DNA from: an uncultured SAR116 cluster alpha proteobacterium
GTDB taxonomy: Bacteria; Pseudomonadota; Alphaproteobacteria; Puniceispirillales; Puniceispirillaceae
Assembly: GCA_902623185.1 (NCBI GenBank)
Contig: CACNSW010000009.1
Coordinates: forward strand, 1 to 52,722
Direction: 5' to 3'
Length of the DNA stretch: 52,722 nt
The position numbers and the translations under genes are program-made. The notes below the pieces were generated by a model. The model saw only the letters and a program-made list of their open reading frames with translations. It ran no database searches and was not told the DNA's origin. How positions within the stretch are numbered: the stretch's first letter is position 1; every line of letters starts with the position of its first letter. Shown piece by piece: positions 44,897-52,722 of the stretch.

Positions 44897-45418
44897 ATGC
44901 CTACTTTCGTATATATGACAAGCTGTGATGGATGTGGTCACTGTGTTGATATTTGCCCGTCTGACATCATGCATATCGACCCGGTAACTCGACGCGCAGT
45001 GAACATAGAGCCTAATTTTTGCTGGGAATGCTATTCTTGTGTAAAAGCCTGCCCACAAAATGCCATAGACGCTCGTGGCTACGCAGACTTTGCTCCCATG
45101 GGGCACAGTGTCCGTGTTCTTAGGGAAGAAGACAAAGGAACCATTTCTTGGCGTCTTAAATTCAGAGATGGGCGTGAAAAACACTTTGAGTCCCCAATAA
45201 GGACTACAGCTTGGGGGTCAATTAAATGCGCCTCCGAATATGACACGCCATCGTCCGACGCTATTAACTCTCAAGAACTCGCTCACGAGCCGGAATTTTT
45301 AAAAGTTGATCAAGGTTTACCTAGCGTGACTGTAGACCAGTTCGTCAAATATGAGCTTGCTTCAGACACGAAAAGTAAGAAGAGATCGAAAAAAGTAGCT
45401 GCTCAGGCAGCGGAATAG
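44897..45418 (+). CDS. aprB: Adenylylsulfate reductase beta subunit (ferredoxin-type)
   Basis: A 173-aa iron-sulfur protein with two [4Fe-4S] sites, CDGCGHCVDICPSDIMH and CWECYSCVKACPQNAID, followed by the AprB-specific C-terminal extension (FADFAPMGHSVRV-type region and beyond) that wraps AprA. The last residues are Lys/Ala rich. It transfers electrons between the AprA FAD and the membrane anchor AprM. TTGGAGG precedes the ATG. It is cytoplasmic, with a 27-base gap to aprM and a 21-base gap to the chosen aprA start. Confidence 0.95.
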   Translation: MPTFVYMTSCDGCGHCVDICPSDIMHIDPVTRRAVNIEPNFCWECYSCVKACPQNAIDARGYADFAPMGHSVRVLREEDKGTISWRLKFRDGREKHFESPIRTTAWGSIKCASEYDTPSSDAINSQELAHEPEFLKVDQGLPSVTVDQFVKYELASDTKSKKRSKKVAAQAAE

Positions 45419-45439
45419 ATTGACAGGGGGACTTTGGCA

Positions 45440-47296
45440 ATGGCCGGTAAGAAAACAATATTTGTAGACTCTGATATTCTGGTTATCGGGGGTGGTTTTG
45501 GTGGTTGCGGCGCCGCTTATGAGTCAAGGTACTGGGGCCGCGATAAAAAGGTGGTGGTTGTTGAGAAAGCCAACATTGAGCGGAGCGGAGCGGTTGCTCA
45601 GGGCCTCTATGCGATCAATTGCTACATGGGCATGAGGTGGGGTGAAAATGAGCCTGAAGATTATGTCCGCTATCAAAGAAACGACCTTATGGGTTTGGTA
45701 CGCGAGGACCTTGGCTATGACATTGGGAGGCACGTAGACTCTACTGTCCATAAATTTGAAGAGTGGGGTCTCCCAATAATGACCAACCCTGAAACTGGTC
45801 GTTATCAGCGTGAGGGCAAATGGCAAATAATGATCCATGGTGAGAGCTATAAGCCAATTGTAGCTGAAGCTGCTCGTAAAGCTGCAAACGAGGTTTATAA
45901 CCGCATCATGGTAACCCACCTTTTGATGGATAAAAAACAGCCAAACAGGGTGGCTGGTGCAGTTGGATTTAATGTACGAACCGGCGACTTCTATGTATTC
46001 CAGTCGAAAGCAGTTATTGTTGCCGCTGGAGGCGCTTCACACATTTTCAAACCACACTCTGCTGGAGAAGGAATGGGGAGAACGTGGTATGCGCCTTGGA
46101 GTAGCGCCTCAGCTTATGCTTTGCCAATTCGAGTTGGGGCAAAGATGACACAAATGGAGAATCGGATTGTTCTGACGAGATTTAAAGACGGCTACGGACC
46201 AGTTGGGGCATATTTTCTTCACTTGAAAACATACACTGAAAATGGCTACGGAGAGCAATACGAGCCAACATGGAGGAAATCAATTGAAGACATGGTTGGT
46301 GATTATGTAAACCATGAGCCTGTGCCAACCTGTCTTAGAAATCATGCGTTTTTGAAGGAAGTGGAAGCCGGACGAGGCCCTATCCGAATGGTCACAAAGG
46401 AAGCCTTTAAAGATCCTCACAAAGAAGTTGTTGGGTGGGAGAATTTTCTAGGCATGACAATTGGCCAGGCTGTTGTTTGGGCTGCTAACAACATTGACCC
46501 TAAAGAAATTAACCCCGAACTGGTAATGTCCGAACCTTACGTAATGGGGTCTCATGCTACCTGCTCTGGCGCTTGGGCTAGTGGACCAGAGGACTACGCA
46601 CCAGATGAGTATCAATGGGGGTACAACCGTATGATGACCGTGGACGGTCTTTTCGGTGCTGGAGATACCCTAGGTGGAACACCTCATAAGTTTTCCTCCG
46701 GGTCCTTCACAGAAGGCCGTTTAGCCGGTAAGGCTGCCAACAAATATGTTGATGACCTTGGGTCTAATCCTCCAGAAGTAAGCGAGGAAGAATACCTTAG
46801 TCTTAAAGAAGAAATATATCAGCCACTTGAAAATTATCGCGTTGGTCGTAACGAGATTACTGCTGGCACGGTATCACCAAGTTACATTCTTCCTTTGGCA
46901 GGTCTCCAACGGCTTGAAAAAATTATGGATGAGTATTGTGGCGGTGTTGGCCAACGTTACATGGTTAATGAGCCACTTATGAAAAGGGGCGTGGAGCTGT
47001 TGAAAATGTTGAAAGAAGATCTCAACAATCTTGGTGCCGACGGGCTTCACCAACTTCAGCGTGCTTGGGAACTTCATCACAGGGTTCTGGCTTCTGAATG
47101 CGTAACAGCGCATACAATGTTCAGAGAAGAGACGCGTTGGCCTGGGTATTACTATAGAGGGGATTACCCTAAGTTGGATGACAAAAATTGGCACTGTTTC
47201 ACTTTGTCTCAATATGATGAGCGCACCGGTGAGTTTGAAATGGAGAAGGCACCGGTTTACCATTTGGTAGATGACGTTAAACAGGCCGCCGAGTGA
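45440..47296 (+). CDS. aprA: Adenylylsulfate reductase alpha subunit (flavoprotein)
   Basis: A 618-aa FAD enzyme of the fumarate-reductase superfamily that interconverts sulfite plus AMP with APS. The FAD motif is VIGGGFGGCGAAYES, and ERSGAVAQGLYAINCYMG is the AprA signature used in environmental surveys. WVSGPED-like and TPHKFSSGSFTEGRLAGKAA segments complete the FAD domain. ATG 45440 is chosen for GGGGG at 45426-45430; the TTG at 45434 is too near. With sat, aprM and aprB it forms the APS route of sulfite oxidation. Confidence 0.96.
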   Translation: MAGKKTIFVDSDILVIGGGFGGCGAAYESRYWGRDKKVVVVEKANIERSGAVAQGLYAINCYMGMRWGENEPEDYVRYQRNDLMGLVREDLGYDIGRHVDSTVHKFEEWGLPIMTNPETGRYQREGKWQIMIHGESYKPIVAEAARKAANEVYNRIMVTHLLMDKKQPNRVAGAVGFNVRTGDFYVFQSKAVIVAAGGASHIFKPHSAGEGMGRTWYAPWSSASAYALPIRVGAKMTQMENRIVLTRFKDGYGPVGAYFLHLKTYTENGYGEQYEPTWRKSIEDMVGDYVNHEPVPTCLRNHAFLKEVEAGRGPIRMVTKEAFKDPHKEVVGWENFLGMTIGQAVVWAANNIDPKEINPELVMSEPYVMGSHATCSGAWASGPEDYAPDEYQWGYNRMMTVDGLFGAGDTLGGTPHKFSSGSFTEGRLAGKAANKYVDDLGSNPPEVSEEEYLSLKEEIYQPLENYRVGRNEITAGTVSPSYILPLAGLQRLEKIMDEYCGGVGQRYMVNEPLMKRGVELLKMLKEDLNNLGADGLHQLQRAWELHHRVLASECVTAHTMFREETRWPGYYYRGDYPKLDDKNWHCFTLSQYDERTGEFEMEKAPVYHLVDDVKQAAE

Positions 47297-47308
47297 TATT
47301 TAAGTCCA

Positions 47309-48082
47309 GTGTTGTTGCTAGCGCAAATATCTGACACGCATATCACTGTTCCAAGTGGGTCAGACAGAAACAGCGAGTGTAAGCTCGATGCTCTGGAGAG
47401 CTGTGTAGCAGATATAAATTCGCTCAACCCCCTGCCTGACGCAGTAATACACACTGGAGACTTAACTCACAATGGAACTCTTGACGAGCTCAAACTCGTC
47501 AAGAGTCACCTCAAAAAACTCAAGATTCCATATTTTGTAACACCGGGAAACAGAGACCGTAATAGCTCAATGCTCAATGTCTTTGCTGACTGCATTGGTA
47601 ATAAAAAGGTTGAAGATGACATCATTTACGCAGTAGAGAGTTTCCCAATTAATTTAATATCATTTGACACAACCTCTCCAGATGACAACCTAGGCGTACT
47701 AAATTTCGATAAAATTTCGTTACTGGATAGAATCCTATTTGAAAATCAAAAAATCCCTACCATTGTTTTTTCGCATCACCCGCTGTTTTTTCTCCCTAAT
47801 TCATTTAATCCAAATGTTGAATGCCGCAGCGAAAAGTCTATCAAATTGTTTAAAGAGCTTACCTACAGGCATCAGCAAATAGTGGCTTTTTTTTGTGGTC
47901 ACTCGCACAAATCATTAAGACAACGTCTTGGCTTTTTCGATGCTAATATAGGCCCACCTCTTTGTAGCCTCCTTGATAATGACAATCAAAAAGGCAACGA
48001 AGCACCCCTAGGAAGTTATCAACTGCATAAGTTTGATAATAATTACAACTTCACTACCGAAAAGAAAGTCTTAAGAAGCTAG
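47309..48082 (+). CDS. Calcineurin-like metallophosphoesterase (CpdA-type)
   Basis: A 257-aa class III cyclic-nucleotide-phosphodiesterase-like protein. All metal motifs are present: QISDTHI, HTGDLTHNG, TPGNRDRN, FSHHPLFF and FCGHSHKS. No signal peptide. It follows aprA by only 12 bases, starting at a GTG with no clear ribosome site, so it is probably read with the apr operon. Cyclic-AMP hydrolysis is the textbook role of relatives. In this setting a phosphonucleotide such as APS or PAP is a conceivable substrate, which is inference only. Confidence 0.8.
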   Translation: MLLLAQISDTHITVPSGSDRNSECKLDALESCVADINSLNPLPDAVIHTGDLTHNGTLDELKLVKSHLKKLKIPYFVTPGNRDRNSSMLNVFADCIGNKKVEDDIIYAVESFPINLISFDTTSPDDNLGVLNFDKISLLDRILFENQKIPTIVFSHHPLFFLPNSFNPNVECRSEKSIKLFKELTYRHQQIVAFFCGHSHKSLRQRLGFFDANIGPPLCSLLDNDNQKGNEAPLGSYQLHKFDNNYNFTTEKKVLRS

Positions 48083-48108
48083 ACCTTTTGATCCTCGGAA
48101 ACAGCACC

Positions 48109-48465
48109 ATGATTGAAAAAGAAAAAACAGTTTTTGAAAAATATGTCGATGATGACGGCAATTTCCTTACCGCTTGCAGCTTAGAGGACAACCCAGAGGT
48201 CATTATTGCAATCATGGGAGAAAATCTAACTGAAGATTATCCAAATCCGCAGGGCTTTGAAAAAAGAATGGCAGTTGCAATGCCACCACAAGTTTCTGGT
48301 GTATCAACAGAGATAAATATTTGGTTCTCAGAGGAAACTGAGGGGCCAATCGTAGCCCATGTTATACAATCATTTTTTGACTCACGGTTTCCTGACTTTG
48401 CGATGAACGACGATACCACGATGGGAATTTCAGGGCCTGGTAAAATCACAGTGCGATCAGGTTAA
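48109..48465 (+). CDS. Unrecognised 118-aa acidic protein downstream of aprA
   Basis: I do not recognise a family. The protein is small, soluble and acidic, with one Cys (about 23), no signal peptide and no membrane helix. The central part (MAVAMPPQVSGVSTEINIWF) looks like beta strands. ATG 48109 is used; an upstream in-frame start at 48088 is possible. It starts 26 bases after the metallophosphoesterase stop and precedes the Sel1 protein by 37 bases, so it is probably part of the sat-apr transcription unit. Confidence 0.6.
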   Translation: MIEKEKTVFEKYVDDDGNFLTACSLEDNPEVIIAIMGENLTEDYPNPQGFEKRMAVAMPPQVSGVSTEINIWFSEETEGPIVAHVIQSFFDSRFPDFAMNDDTTMGISGPGKITVRSG

Positions 48466-48502
48466 AGGTATCCTGAAAGACAAAATTTAAAGGATTTGAT
48501 AA

Positions 48503-49471
48503 ATGGTCGGATCAACAATAGAAGGGGACCTCCACTTCAATACCAGCTTTGTTGATTGCCATCCTTCCATTAATGATAATGTATGGGATGCCGACTTTCA
48601 GTTCAAAGACGGTGTCAGATTTGACAACGGCGACAGTTATCTTCAAACAAATTGGGCTAATCTGGCACACAGCGATTTAGAAAGATCTGCAAGGCGTGGT
48701 TCGACAGTCGCACAAGCATGCCTCAGTCATATGTACCAAGAAGGAATTGGGGTCAAGCGCGATCCTGAAAAGGCCTTCAAGTGGTGTGCTGTAGTCGCAC
48801 GGCAAAACGGCCGAGCAGACGCCATGTATGAACTCGGCCTGATGTATTTGAATGGCCAAGGCGTAGCCAAATGTGCGTCTTCAGCATACAACCTCTTTAA
48901 ACGTGCTGCCGAGCAAAACCACCCAGAAGCACTCTTTCGGTTAGCAGAAATGCGATTGGACAGTTCTTATGGCGAAGTTGATGCTATCTCAGCTTTTAAA
49001 ACTTGCCTGAGAGCCGCAAAATTAAACCTGTCTGATGCGCAATTTAATGTGGGCGTAATGTTTGAGGAAGGGATAGGGACCACCCAGAATTTCCAGGAGT
49101 CCATTTTTTGGTATGCAAAGGCAGCTGAAAATGGGAATAAATACGCCCTAAATAATTTGGGAGACATATATTTTAACGGTAGGGGAGTGCCGGAAGACAA
49201 AGACAAAGCTGAGTATTTTTTTCGCGTTGCCTCAGATCGAGGTAGTAGTTTAGCAGATTTCAATCTTGCCATAATTCATAGCCGTTCGGAACATGACGAG
49301 GTGTTAATTCATCGCTCTTTGACGTATCTATTTAAAGCTGCTTTTAAAGGCGTGGAAGAAGCCAAAAGTAAATTAAAACAATTAAATAAAATGTTTCCAG
49401 TAAGTATGCTTTTAGCCGCTAGTTCTCAAGCACGTGCAGAGTTTTACAATAAAGAAAAAATAAAAAAGTAG
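48503..49471 (+). CDS. Sel1-like repeat protein
   Basis: A 322-aa soluble protein with about six Sel1-like (TPR-related) repeats from residue 55 to 290, such as AMYELGLMYLNGQGV, AQFNVGVMFEEGIG and ALNNLGDIYFNGRGVPEDKDKA. No secretion signal is seen, so a cytoplasmic scaffold role is likely. AAGGA precedes the ATG. It is the last gene of the plus-strand run that begins with sat. The partner protein is unknown. Confidence 0.8.
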   Translation: MVGSTIEGDLHFNTSFVDCHPSINDNVWDADFQFKDGVRFDNGDSYLQTNWANLAHSDLERSARRGSTVAQACLSHMYQEGIGVKRDPEKAFKWCAVVARQNGRADAMYELGLMYLNGQGVAKCASSAYNLFKRAAEQNHPEALFRLAEMRLDSSYGEVDAISAFKTCLRAAKLNLSDAQFNVGVMFEEGIGTTQNFQESIFWYAKAAENGNKYALNNLGDIYFNGRGVPEDKDKAEYFFRVASDRGSSLADFNLAIIHSRSEHDEVLIHRSLTYLFKAAFKGVEEAKSKLKQLNKMFPVSMLLAASSQARAEFYNKEKIKK

Positions 49472-49488
49472 AGTAGGCAGCTACTAAA

Positions 49489-50175
49489 TTAGATTATACT
49501 TCCGCCATTTGCTTGAGACCACCCGCAAGGGTCATCCAAAAAATCCTCAACACTTTTGAGCGTTTTTTCGCAAAAGTTATCCATTTGTTTGCATTCAGCT
49601 AAAACATCCCACCATGTCGTGAGGTAGTGCAATGTTATGCCATTAGCTTGGAGCTTATCATGTGTATCACGAAAAATATCATAGTAAAAAATCACAAATG
49701 TATGCTCGACCGTGGCGCCAGCATTTCGTAGGGCATTCACAAAACTTATTTTGCTACCGCCGTCTGTCGCCAGATCTTCAATAAGCAGAATACGCTGTCC
49801 CTCGGTAATGGCACCCTCTATCCTTGCATCACGACCAAAACCTTTTGGCTTTTTGCGAACATATTGCATTGGCAAAGCGGTGCGCTCCGCTAGCCACGCA
49901 GCGAATGGAATGCCAGCTGTTTCTCCCCCAGCAAGTGCATCAAGGCGTTCATGGCCGATATCATGGGTAATTACGGTGGTTCCATAATCCATCATCGCAG
50001 CCCGCATCCTTGGAAAGGAAATTATCTTCCGACAGTCAATATAAACAGGACTCATCATACCAGATGTAAATTTGAAAGGATTATCTGCACTAAAAAGCAC
50101 GGCATCAATTTCCAACAGCATCCTTGCAACAGATCTGCCGATGGCCTGCTTGTCATATGTATGGATTTTTGTCAC
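49489..50175 (-). CDS. pyrE: Orotate phosphoribosyltransferase
   Basis: A 228-aa PRTase of pyrimidine synthesis that converts orotate and PRPP to orotidine-5'-phosphate. The PRPP-binding motif is [15 protein letters not shown], the substrate loop region is [17 protein letters not shown], and [15 protein letters not shown] is typical of the N-terminal part. It converges on the Sel1 gene with about 17 bases between stops. Codon use and composition are those of the backbone, marking the end of the AT-rich sulfur block. Confidence 0.92.
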   Translation of the reverse strand: MTKIHTYDKQAIGRSVARMLLEIDAVLFSADNPFKFTSGMMSPVYIDCRKIISFPRMRAAMMDYGTTVITHDIGHERLDALAGGETAGIPFAAWLAERTALPMQYVRKKPKGFGRDARIEGAITEGQRILLIEDLATDGGSKISFVNALRNAGATVEHTFVIFYYDIFRDTHDKLQANGITLHYLTTWWDVLAECKQMDNFCEKTLKSVEDFLDDPCGWSQANGGSII

Positions 50176-50280
50176 TTCACTCGCTCCGGCAAGATAATGA
50201 ATAAATCAGCTAAATCAATTACTGTAGGGATATTATTACTAGGCGCGCGCACTGTCATTAATAACCAAGATTTTACCGAC

Positions 50281-52101
50281 TCAGGACGCACGCGCCCTGC
50301 GTTTTCGCTCATGGGGGTCAAGGAACATCTTCCGCAGACGCAAGCTCCTAGGAGTCACCTCAACCAACTCATCTTCATTGATATAAGCCATCATTTGCTC
50401 AAGTGACATTTGCTTGGCAGGAACAAGCTTCACCGCTTCGTCGCTACCAGACGCCCGAACATTGGTCAATTGTTTACCCTTAAGCACATTGATCTCCAGA
50501 TCATTGTTTCGATTGTGCTCACCCACAATCATTCCTTGATAGACCTTCGTCTGCGGATTAACAAACATTAACCCCCGATCCTGTAAATTGAACAGCGCAT
50601 AGGCGACAGCGACACCAGAGTCTGTGGAAATCAATGCGCCATTACGACGTCCCTCTAGATCACCCTTGAAAGGAGCATATGAGTGAAAAACACGGTTCAA
50701 AACACCTGTTCCACGCGTCTGGGTAAGAAATCTGCTCTGATATCCAATTAGCCCACGCGATGGAGCACGGAACACGATTCGGGTTTTACCTACTCCTGCC
50801 GCGCGCATGTCCAGCATCTCTCCCTTACGACGATTCATGCTGTCAACGACAGCACCAGAGAACTCATCGTCTACGTCAATGGTAACCTCTTCCATCGGTT
50901 CGTTCCGTTTGCCCGCCTCATCGATTGTGAACAACACTCGTGGCCGAGACACCGTCATCTCGAAGTCCTCACGCCGCATCTGTTCAATCAAAATACCAAG
51001 CTGCAATTCACCCCGACCACCAATCTCGAAAGCATCCCTGGAGGCGCTCTCGGAAAATGTGATGGCAACATTTGTTTCGGCCTCCGCGAGCAGCCGTTCA
51101 CGGATCACCGTCGAAGTTACCTTCTTGCCTTCACGGCCCGCCAATGGCGAGTCATTTACAGTGATAGTCACCGACATTGTGGGAGGATCAATGGGTGTTG
51201 ATGATAATGGTGTTGTAATCTCAGGAGTCCCGATGGTGTCTGATACTGATACTTTTGTTAGACCTGCAACACAGATAATGTCGCCGGCGCTGGCCTGAGT
51301 AACAGGAACGCGTTGGGTGCCCTCAAAGCGCAGAAGCTTTGTTAGGCGACCTGTTTCAACCGTATTACCATCTAGATTAATGGCCCGCACCGGTGAATTA
51401 ACAACTGCTGTTCCCTGAACAATACGTCCAGTCAGGCAGCGTCCGAGGTAGGGATCAGAATCCAGAAGCGTTGCCAGCATTGCAAATGGTTTCTGTACAT
51501 CAACATCGGGGCAATTAACGTGCGCCAATATACGGTCGAGGAGCGGCTGAAGATCGACCCTAGCATCCCTAAGATCTTCCACGCACCAGCCATCACGGCC
51601 TGAAGCATAAAGGATTGGAAAATCCAACTGACTTTCATTAGCATCTAGGGCAACAAATAGATCAAAAACCTCATCCACAACCTCCTCAGGCCGACTATCA
51701 ACGCGGTCAACCTTGTTGATGATGACAATCGGCCGCAAGCCCTGATGGAGTGCTTTGCCGAGAACGAATTTTGTTTGAGGCATGGGTCCCTCGGCCGCGT
51801 CCGTTAGCAGTATAACCCCATCAGCCATGTCAAGAACGCGCTCAACCTCTCCACCAAAATCGGCGTGGCCCGGCGTATCTATGATATTTATACGCACATC
51901 CCTCCACTGGACCGAGGTTGGCTTTGCCAGGATTGTAATGCCCCGTTCCCTTTCAAGGTCACCAGAGTCCATAACACGCTCATCGACAAACTGATTGTCA
52001 CGAAAAGTGCCAGACTGTTTCATAATGCTGTCGATCAATGTGGTTTTGCCGTGATCGACATGTGCAATAATCGCGATATTGCGCAATTCTTGGGTCATCA
52101 T
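50281..52101 (-). CDS. typA: Ribosome-associated GTPase TypA/BipA
   Basis: A 606-aa translational GTPase. G1 is [16 protein letters not shown]2 lies in [15 protein letters not shown]3 is [18 protein letters not shown]4 is NKVDRVD. Domains II, III, V and the BipA-specific C-terminus ([16 protein letters not shown], then [24 protein letters not shown] in sequence) follow. It aids 50S assembly and stress adaptation. Two adjacent ATG codons (52101 and 52098) are possible starts. Confidence 0.96.
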   Translation of the reverse strand: MMTQELRNIAIIAHVDHGKTTLIDSIMKQSGTFRDNQFVDERVMDSGDLERERGITILAKPTSVQWRDVRINIIDTPGHADFGGEVERVLDMADGVILLTDAAEGPMPQTKFVLGKALHQGLRPIVIINKVDRVDSRPEEVVDEVFDLFVALDANESQLDFPILYASGRDGWCVEDLRDARVDLQPLLDRILAHVNCPDVDVQKPFAMLATLLDSDPYLGRCLTGRIVQGTAVVNSPVRAINLDGNTVETGRLTKLLRFEGTQRVPVTQASAGDIICVAGLTKVSVSDTIGTPEITTPLSSTPIDPPTMSVTITVNDSPLAGREGKKVTSTVIRERLLAEAETNVAITFSESASRDAFEIGGRGELQLGILIEQMRREDFEMTVSRPRVLFTIDEAGKRNEPMEEVTIDVDDEFSGAVVDSMNRRKGEMLDMRAAGVGKTRIVFRAPSRGLIGYQSRFLTQTRGTGVLNRVFHSYAPFKGDLEGRRNGALISTDSGVAVAYALFNLQDRGLMFVNPQTKVYQGMIVGEHNRNNDLEINVLKGKQLTNVRASGSDEAVKLVPAKQMSLEQMMAYINEDELVEVTPRSLRLRKMFLDPHERKRRARAS

Positions 52102-52188
52102 CGTTTCTCTTTGGGTAGGTACGTTTTGCTATTCGCGCCGCATTCCTAATTGCAAACTGGCGCAAGTGAAAGCATTAATTTGCACAAA

Positions 52189-52722
52189 TTATTCCACGAT
52201 AGCTGGTTTGCGCACTAGAAACAGACTGATGACAGCCAGTACTGCGCAGATATTCATCACGATAATCAGGGTTAATGAGTTGTAGAATTGGAAATGGCCC
52301 ACCAGCCAAGTGACAATGGCACCGCATCCAATTTGTAGAAAGCCTGCAAGTCCGGATGCTGCGCCAGACAGTTTTGGCACAACACCCATAAGCATCGTCG
52401 CTGCATTAGGCATAACCAGCCCATTTGCGATAGCGACACCAAACATCGGCAAAAAAACAACCAGCGGATGGTCAATGCCTATCAGGAACCATTGCGTCAT
52501 TACTGACAAAATTGCTAATCCGGCACCACACTGAATAAACCTAAAAAGCTGGAACTTACTTGAGAGACGCGCTGACATCAAATTCCCGAACATAAAACAG
52601 ATGCTTGCAATAATGAAGTAAGCTCCATATTCAATTTCAGATTTACCCATTTCTTCAATGACTAAAAACGCGGCCCCGGCGAGAAATGAAAAATAAATGG
52701 CCGAGGTAAAAACCCAAACTCC
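52189..52722 (-). CDS. MFS transporter, Bcr/CflA-type, C-terminal part (5' end outside window)
   Basis: The minus-strand frame is open from the window end to the stop at 52189, giving 177 residues with about five or six membrane helices. The segment VMPNAATMLMGVVPKLSGAASGL followed by a Gly-rich helix is typical of the last third of Bcr/CflA drug-proton antiporters. An internal Met at 52650 is not the true start because coding sequence continues upstream to the edge. It lies 87 bases from typA. Substrate unknown. Confidence 0.8.
   Translation of the reverse strand, partial: GVWVFTSAIYFSFLAGAAFLVIEEMGKSEIEYGAYFIIASICFMFGNLMSARLSSKFQLFRFIQCGAGLAILSVMTQWFLIGIDHPLVVFLPMFGVAIANGLVMPNAATMLMGVVPKLSGAASGLAGFLQIGCGAIVTWLVGHFQFYNSLTLIIVMNICAVLAVISLFLVRKPAIVE

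Noticed and set aside
45524-45919. 131-codon minus-strand frame opposite aprA
   Set aside because: Antisense shadow of aprA without supporting features.
47282-47309. A separate promoter or terminator between aprA and the phosphoesterase
   Set aside because: Only 12 bases separate the two genes and no hairpin or promoter elements are visible.

Overview
The window looks like a piece of a chromosome from a free-living, probably marine, sulfur-oxidising alphaproteobacterium. The bases for this are the content and style of the genes: a Paracoccus-type Sox set with soxR- and soxS-like genes, an AprM-type Apr operon with Sat, a gamma-butyrobetaine-type dioxygenase, a DoeA-like ectoine hydrolase, glutathione-dependent formaldehyde oxidation, and two choline-dehydrogenase-like GMC enzymes. 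No rRNA, tRNA, insertion sequence or CRISPR array was seen. Genes are tightly packed in the backbone, with several overlapping stops or starts. The species cannot be named from sequence alone.

Layout. Positions 1-14711 hold backbone and catabolic genes: the 3' end of an FAD monooxygenase, a GBBH/TauD dioxygenase, the tRNA hydroxylase trhO, a DegT-type aminotransferase, a GSH-hydroquinone reductase with rpe, glutaryl-CoA dehydrogenase, an agmatinase-like/DoeA-like/ArgE-like/EamA operon, adhC-fghA for formaldehyde, and an alpha/beta hydrolase. Positions 14712-32602 form a visibly more AT-rich region with long intergenic gaps. It carries a TetR regulator, a duplicated 28-bp operator-like repeat, and a MaoC hydratase / cytoplasmic SUOX-family molybdoenzyme / ETF-beta / ETF-alpha operon. 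A large TPR protein and an interrupted DUF2182 membrane protein gene follow, then the sox genes (soxR-like, soxS, soxY, soxZ, soxC, soxD, pseudoazurin, soxB). A convergent flavocytochrome c pair (fccA/fccB, also called soxE/soxF) closes the region. Positions 32603-42063 return to backbone: two GMC oxidoreductases around an amidase and an RND efflux pair. Positions 42064-49471 are a second AT-rich sulfur block: sat-aprM-aprB-aprA followed closely by a metallophosphoesterase, an unrecognised 118-aa protein and a Sel1-repeat protein. Positions 49489-52722 hold pyrE, typA and the end of an MFS (Bcr/CflA-type) transporter.

How it may work together. The flavocytochrome c pair would oxidise sulfide. 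SoxYZ, SoxB and SoxCD would process protein-bound sulfane sulfur in the periplasm, with pseudoazurin as a likely electron carrier. In the cytoplasm, AprBA with the AprM anchor and Sat would oxidise sulfite through APS to sulfate with ATP formation. SoxXA, Dsr and Soe genes are absent from this window. The most unusual unit is the MaoC/SUOX/ETF operon. It pairs a molybdoenzyme of the sulfite-oxidase fold that has no signal peptide with its own electron-transfer flavoprotein, under a probable TetR operator. I could not match it to a described pathway.
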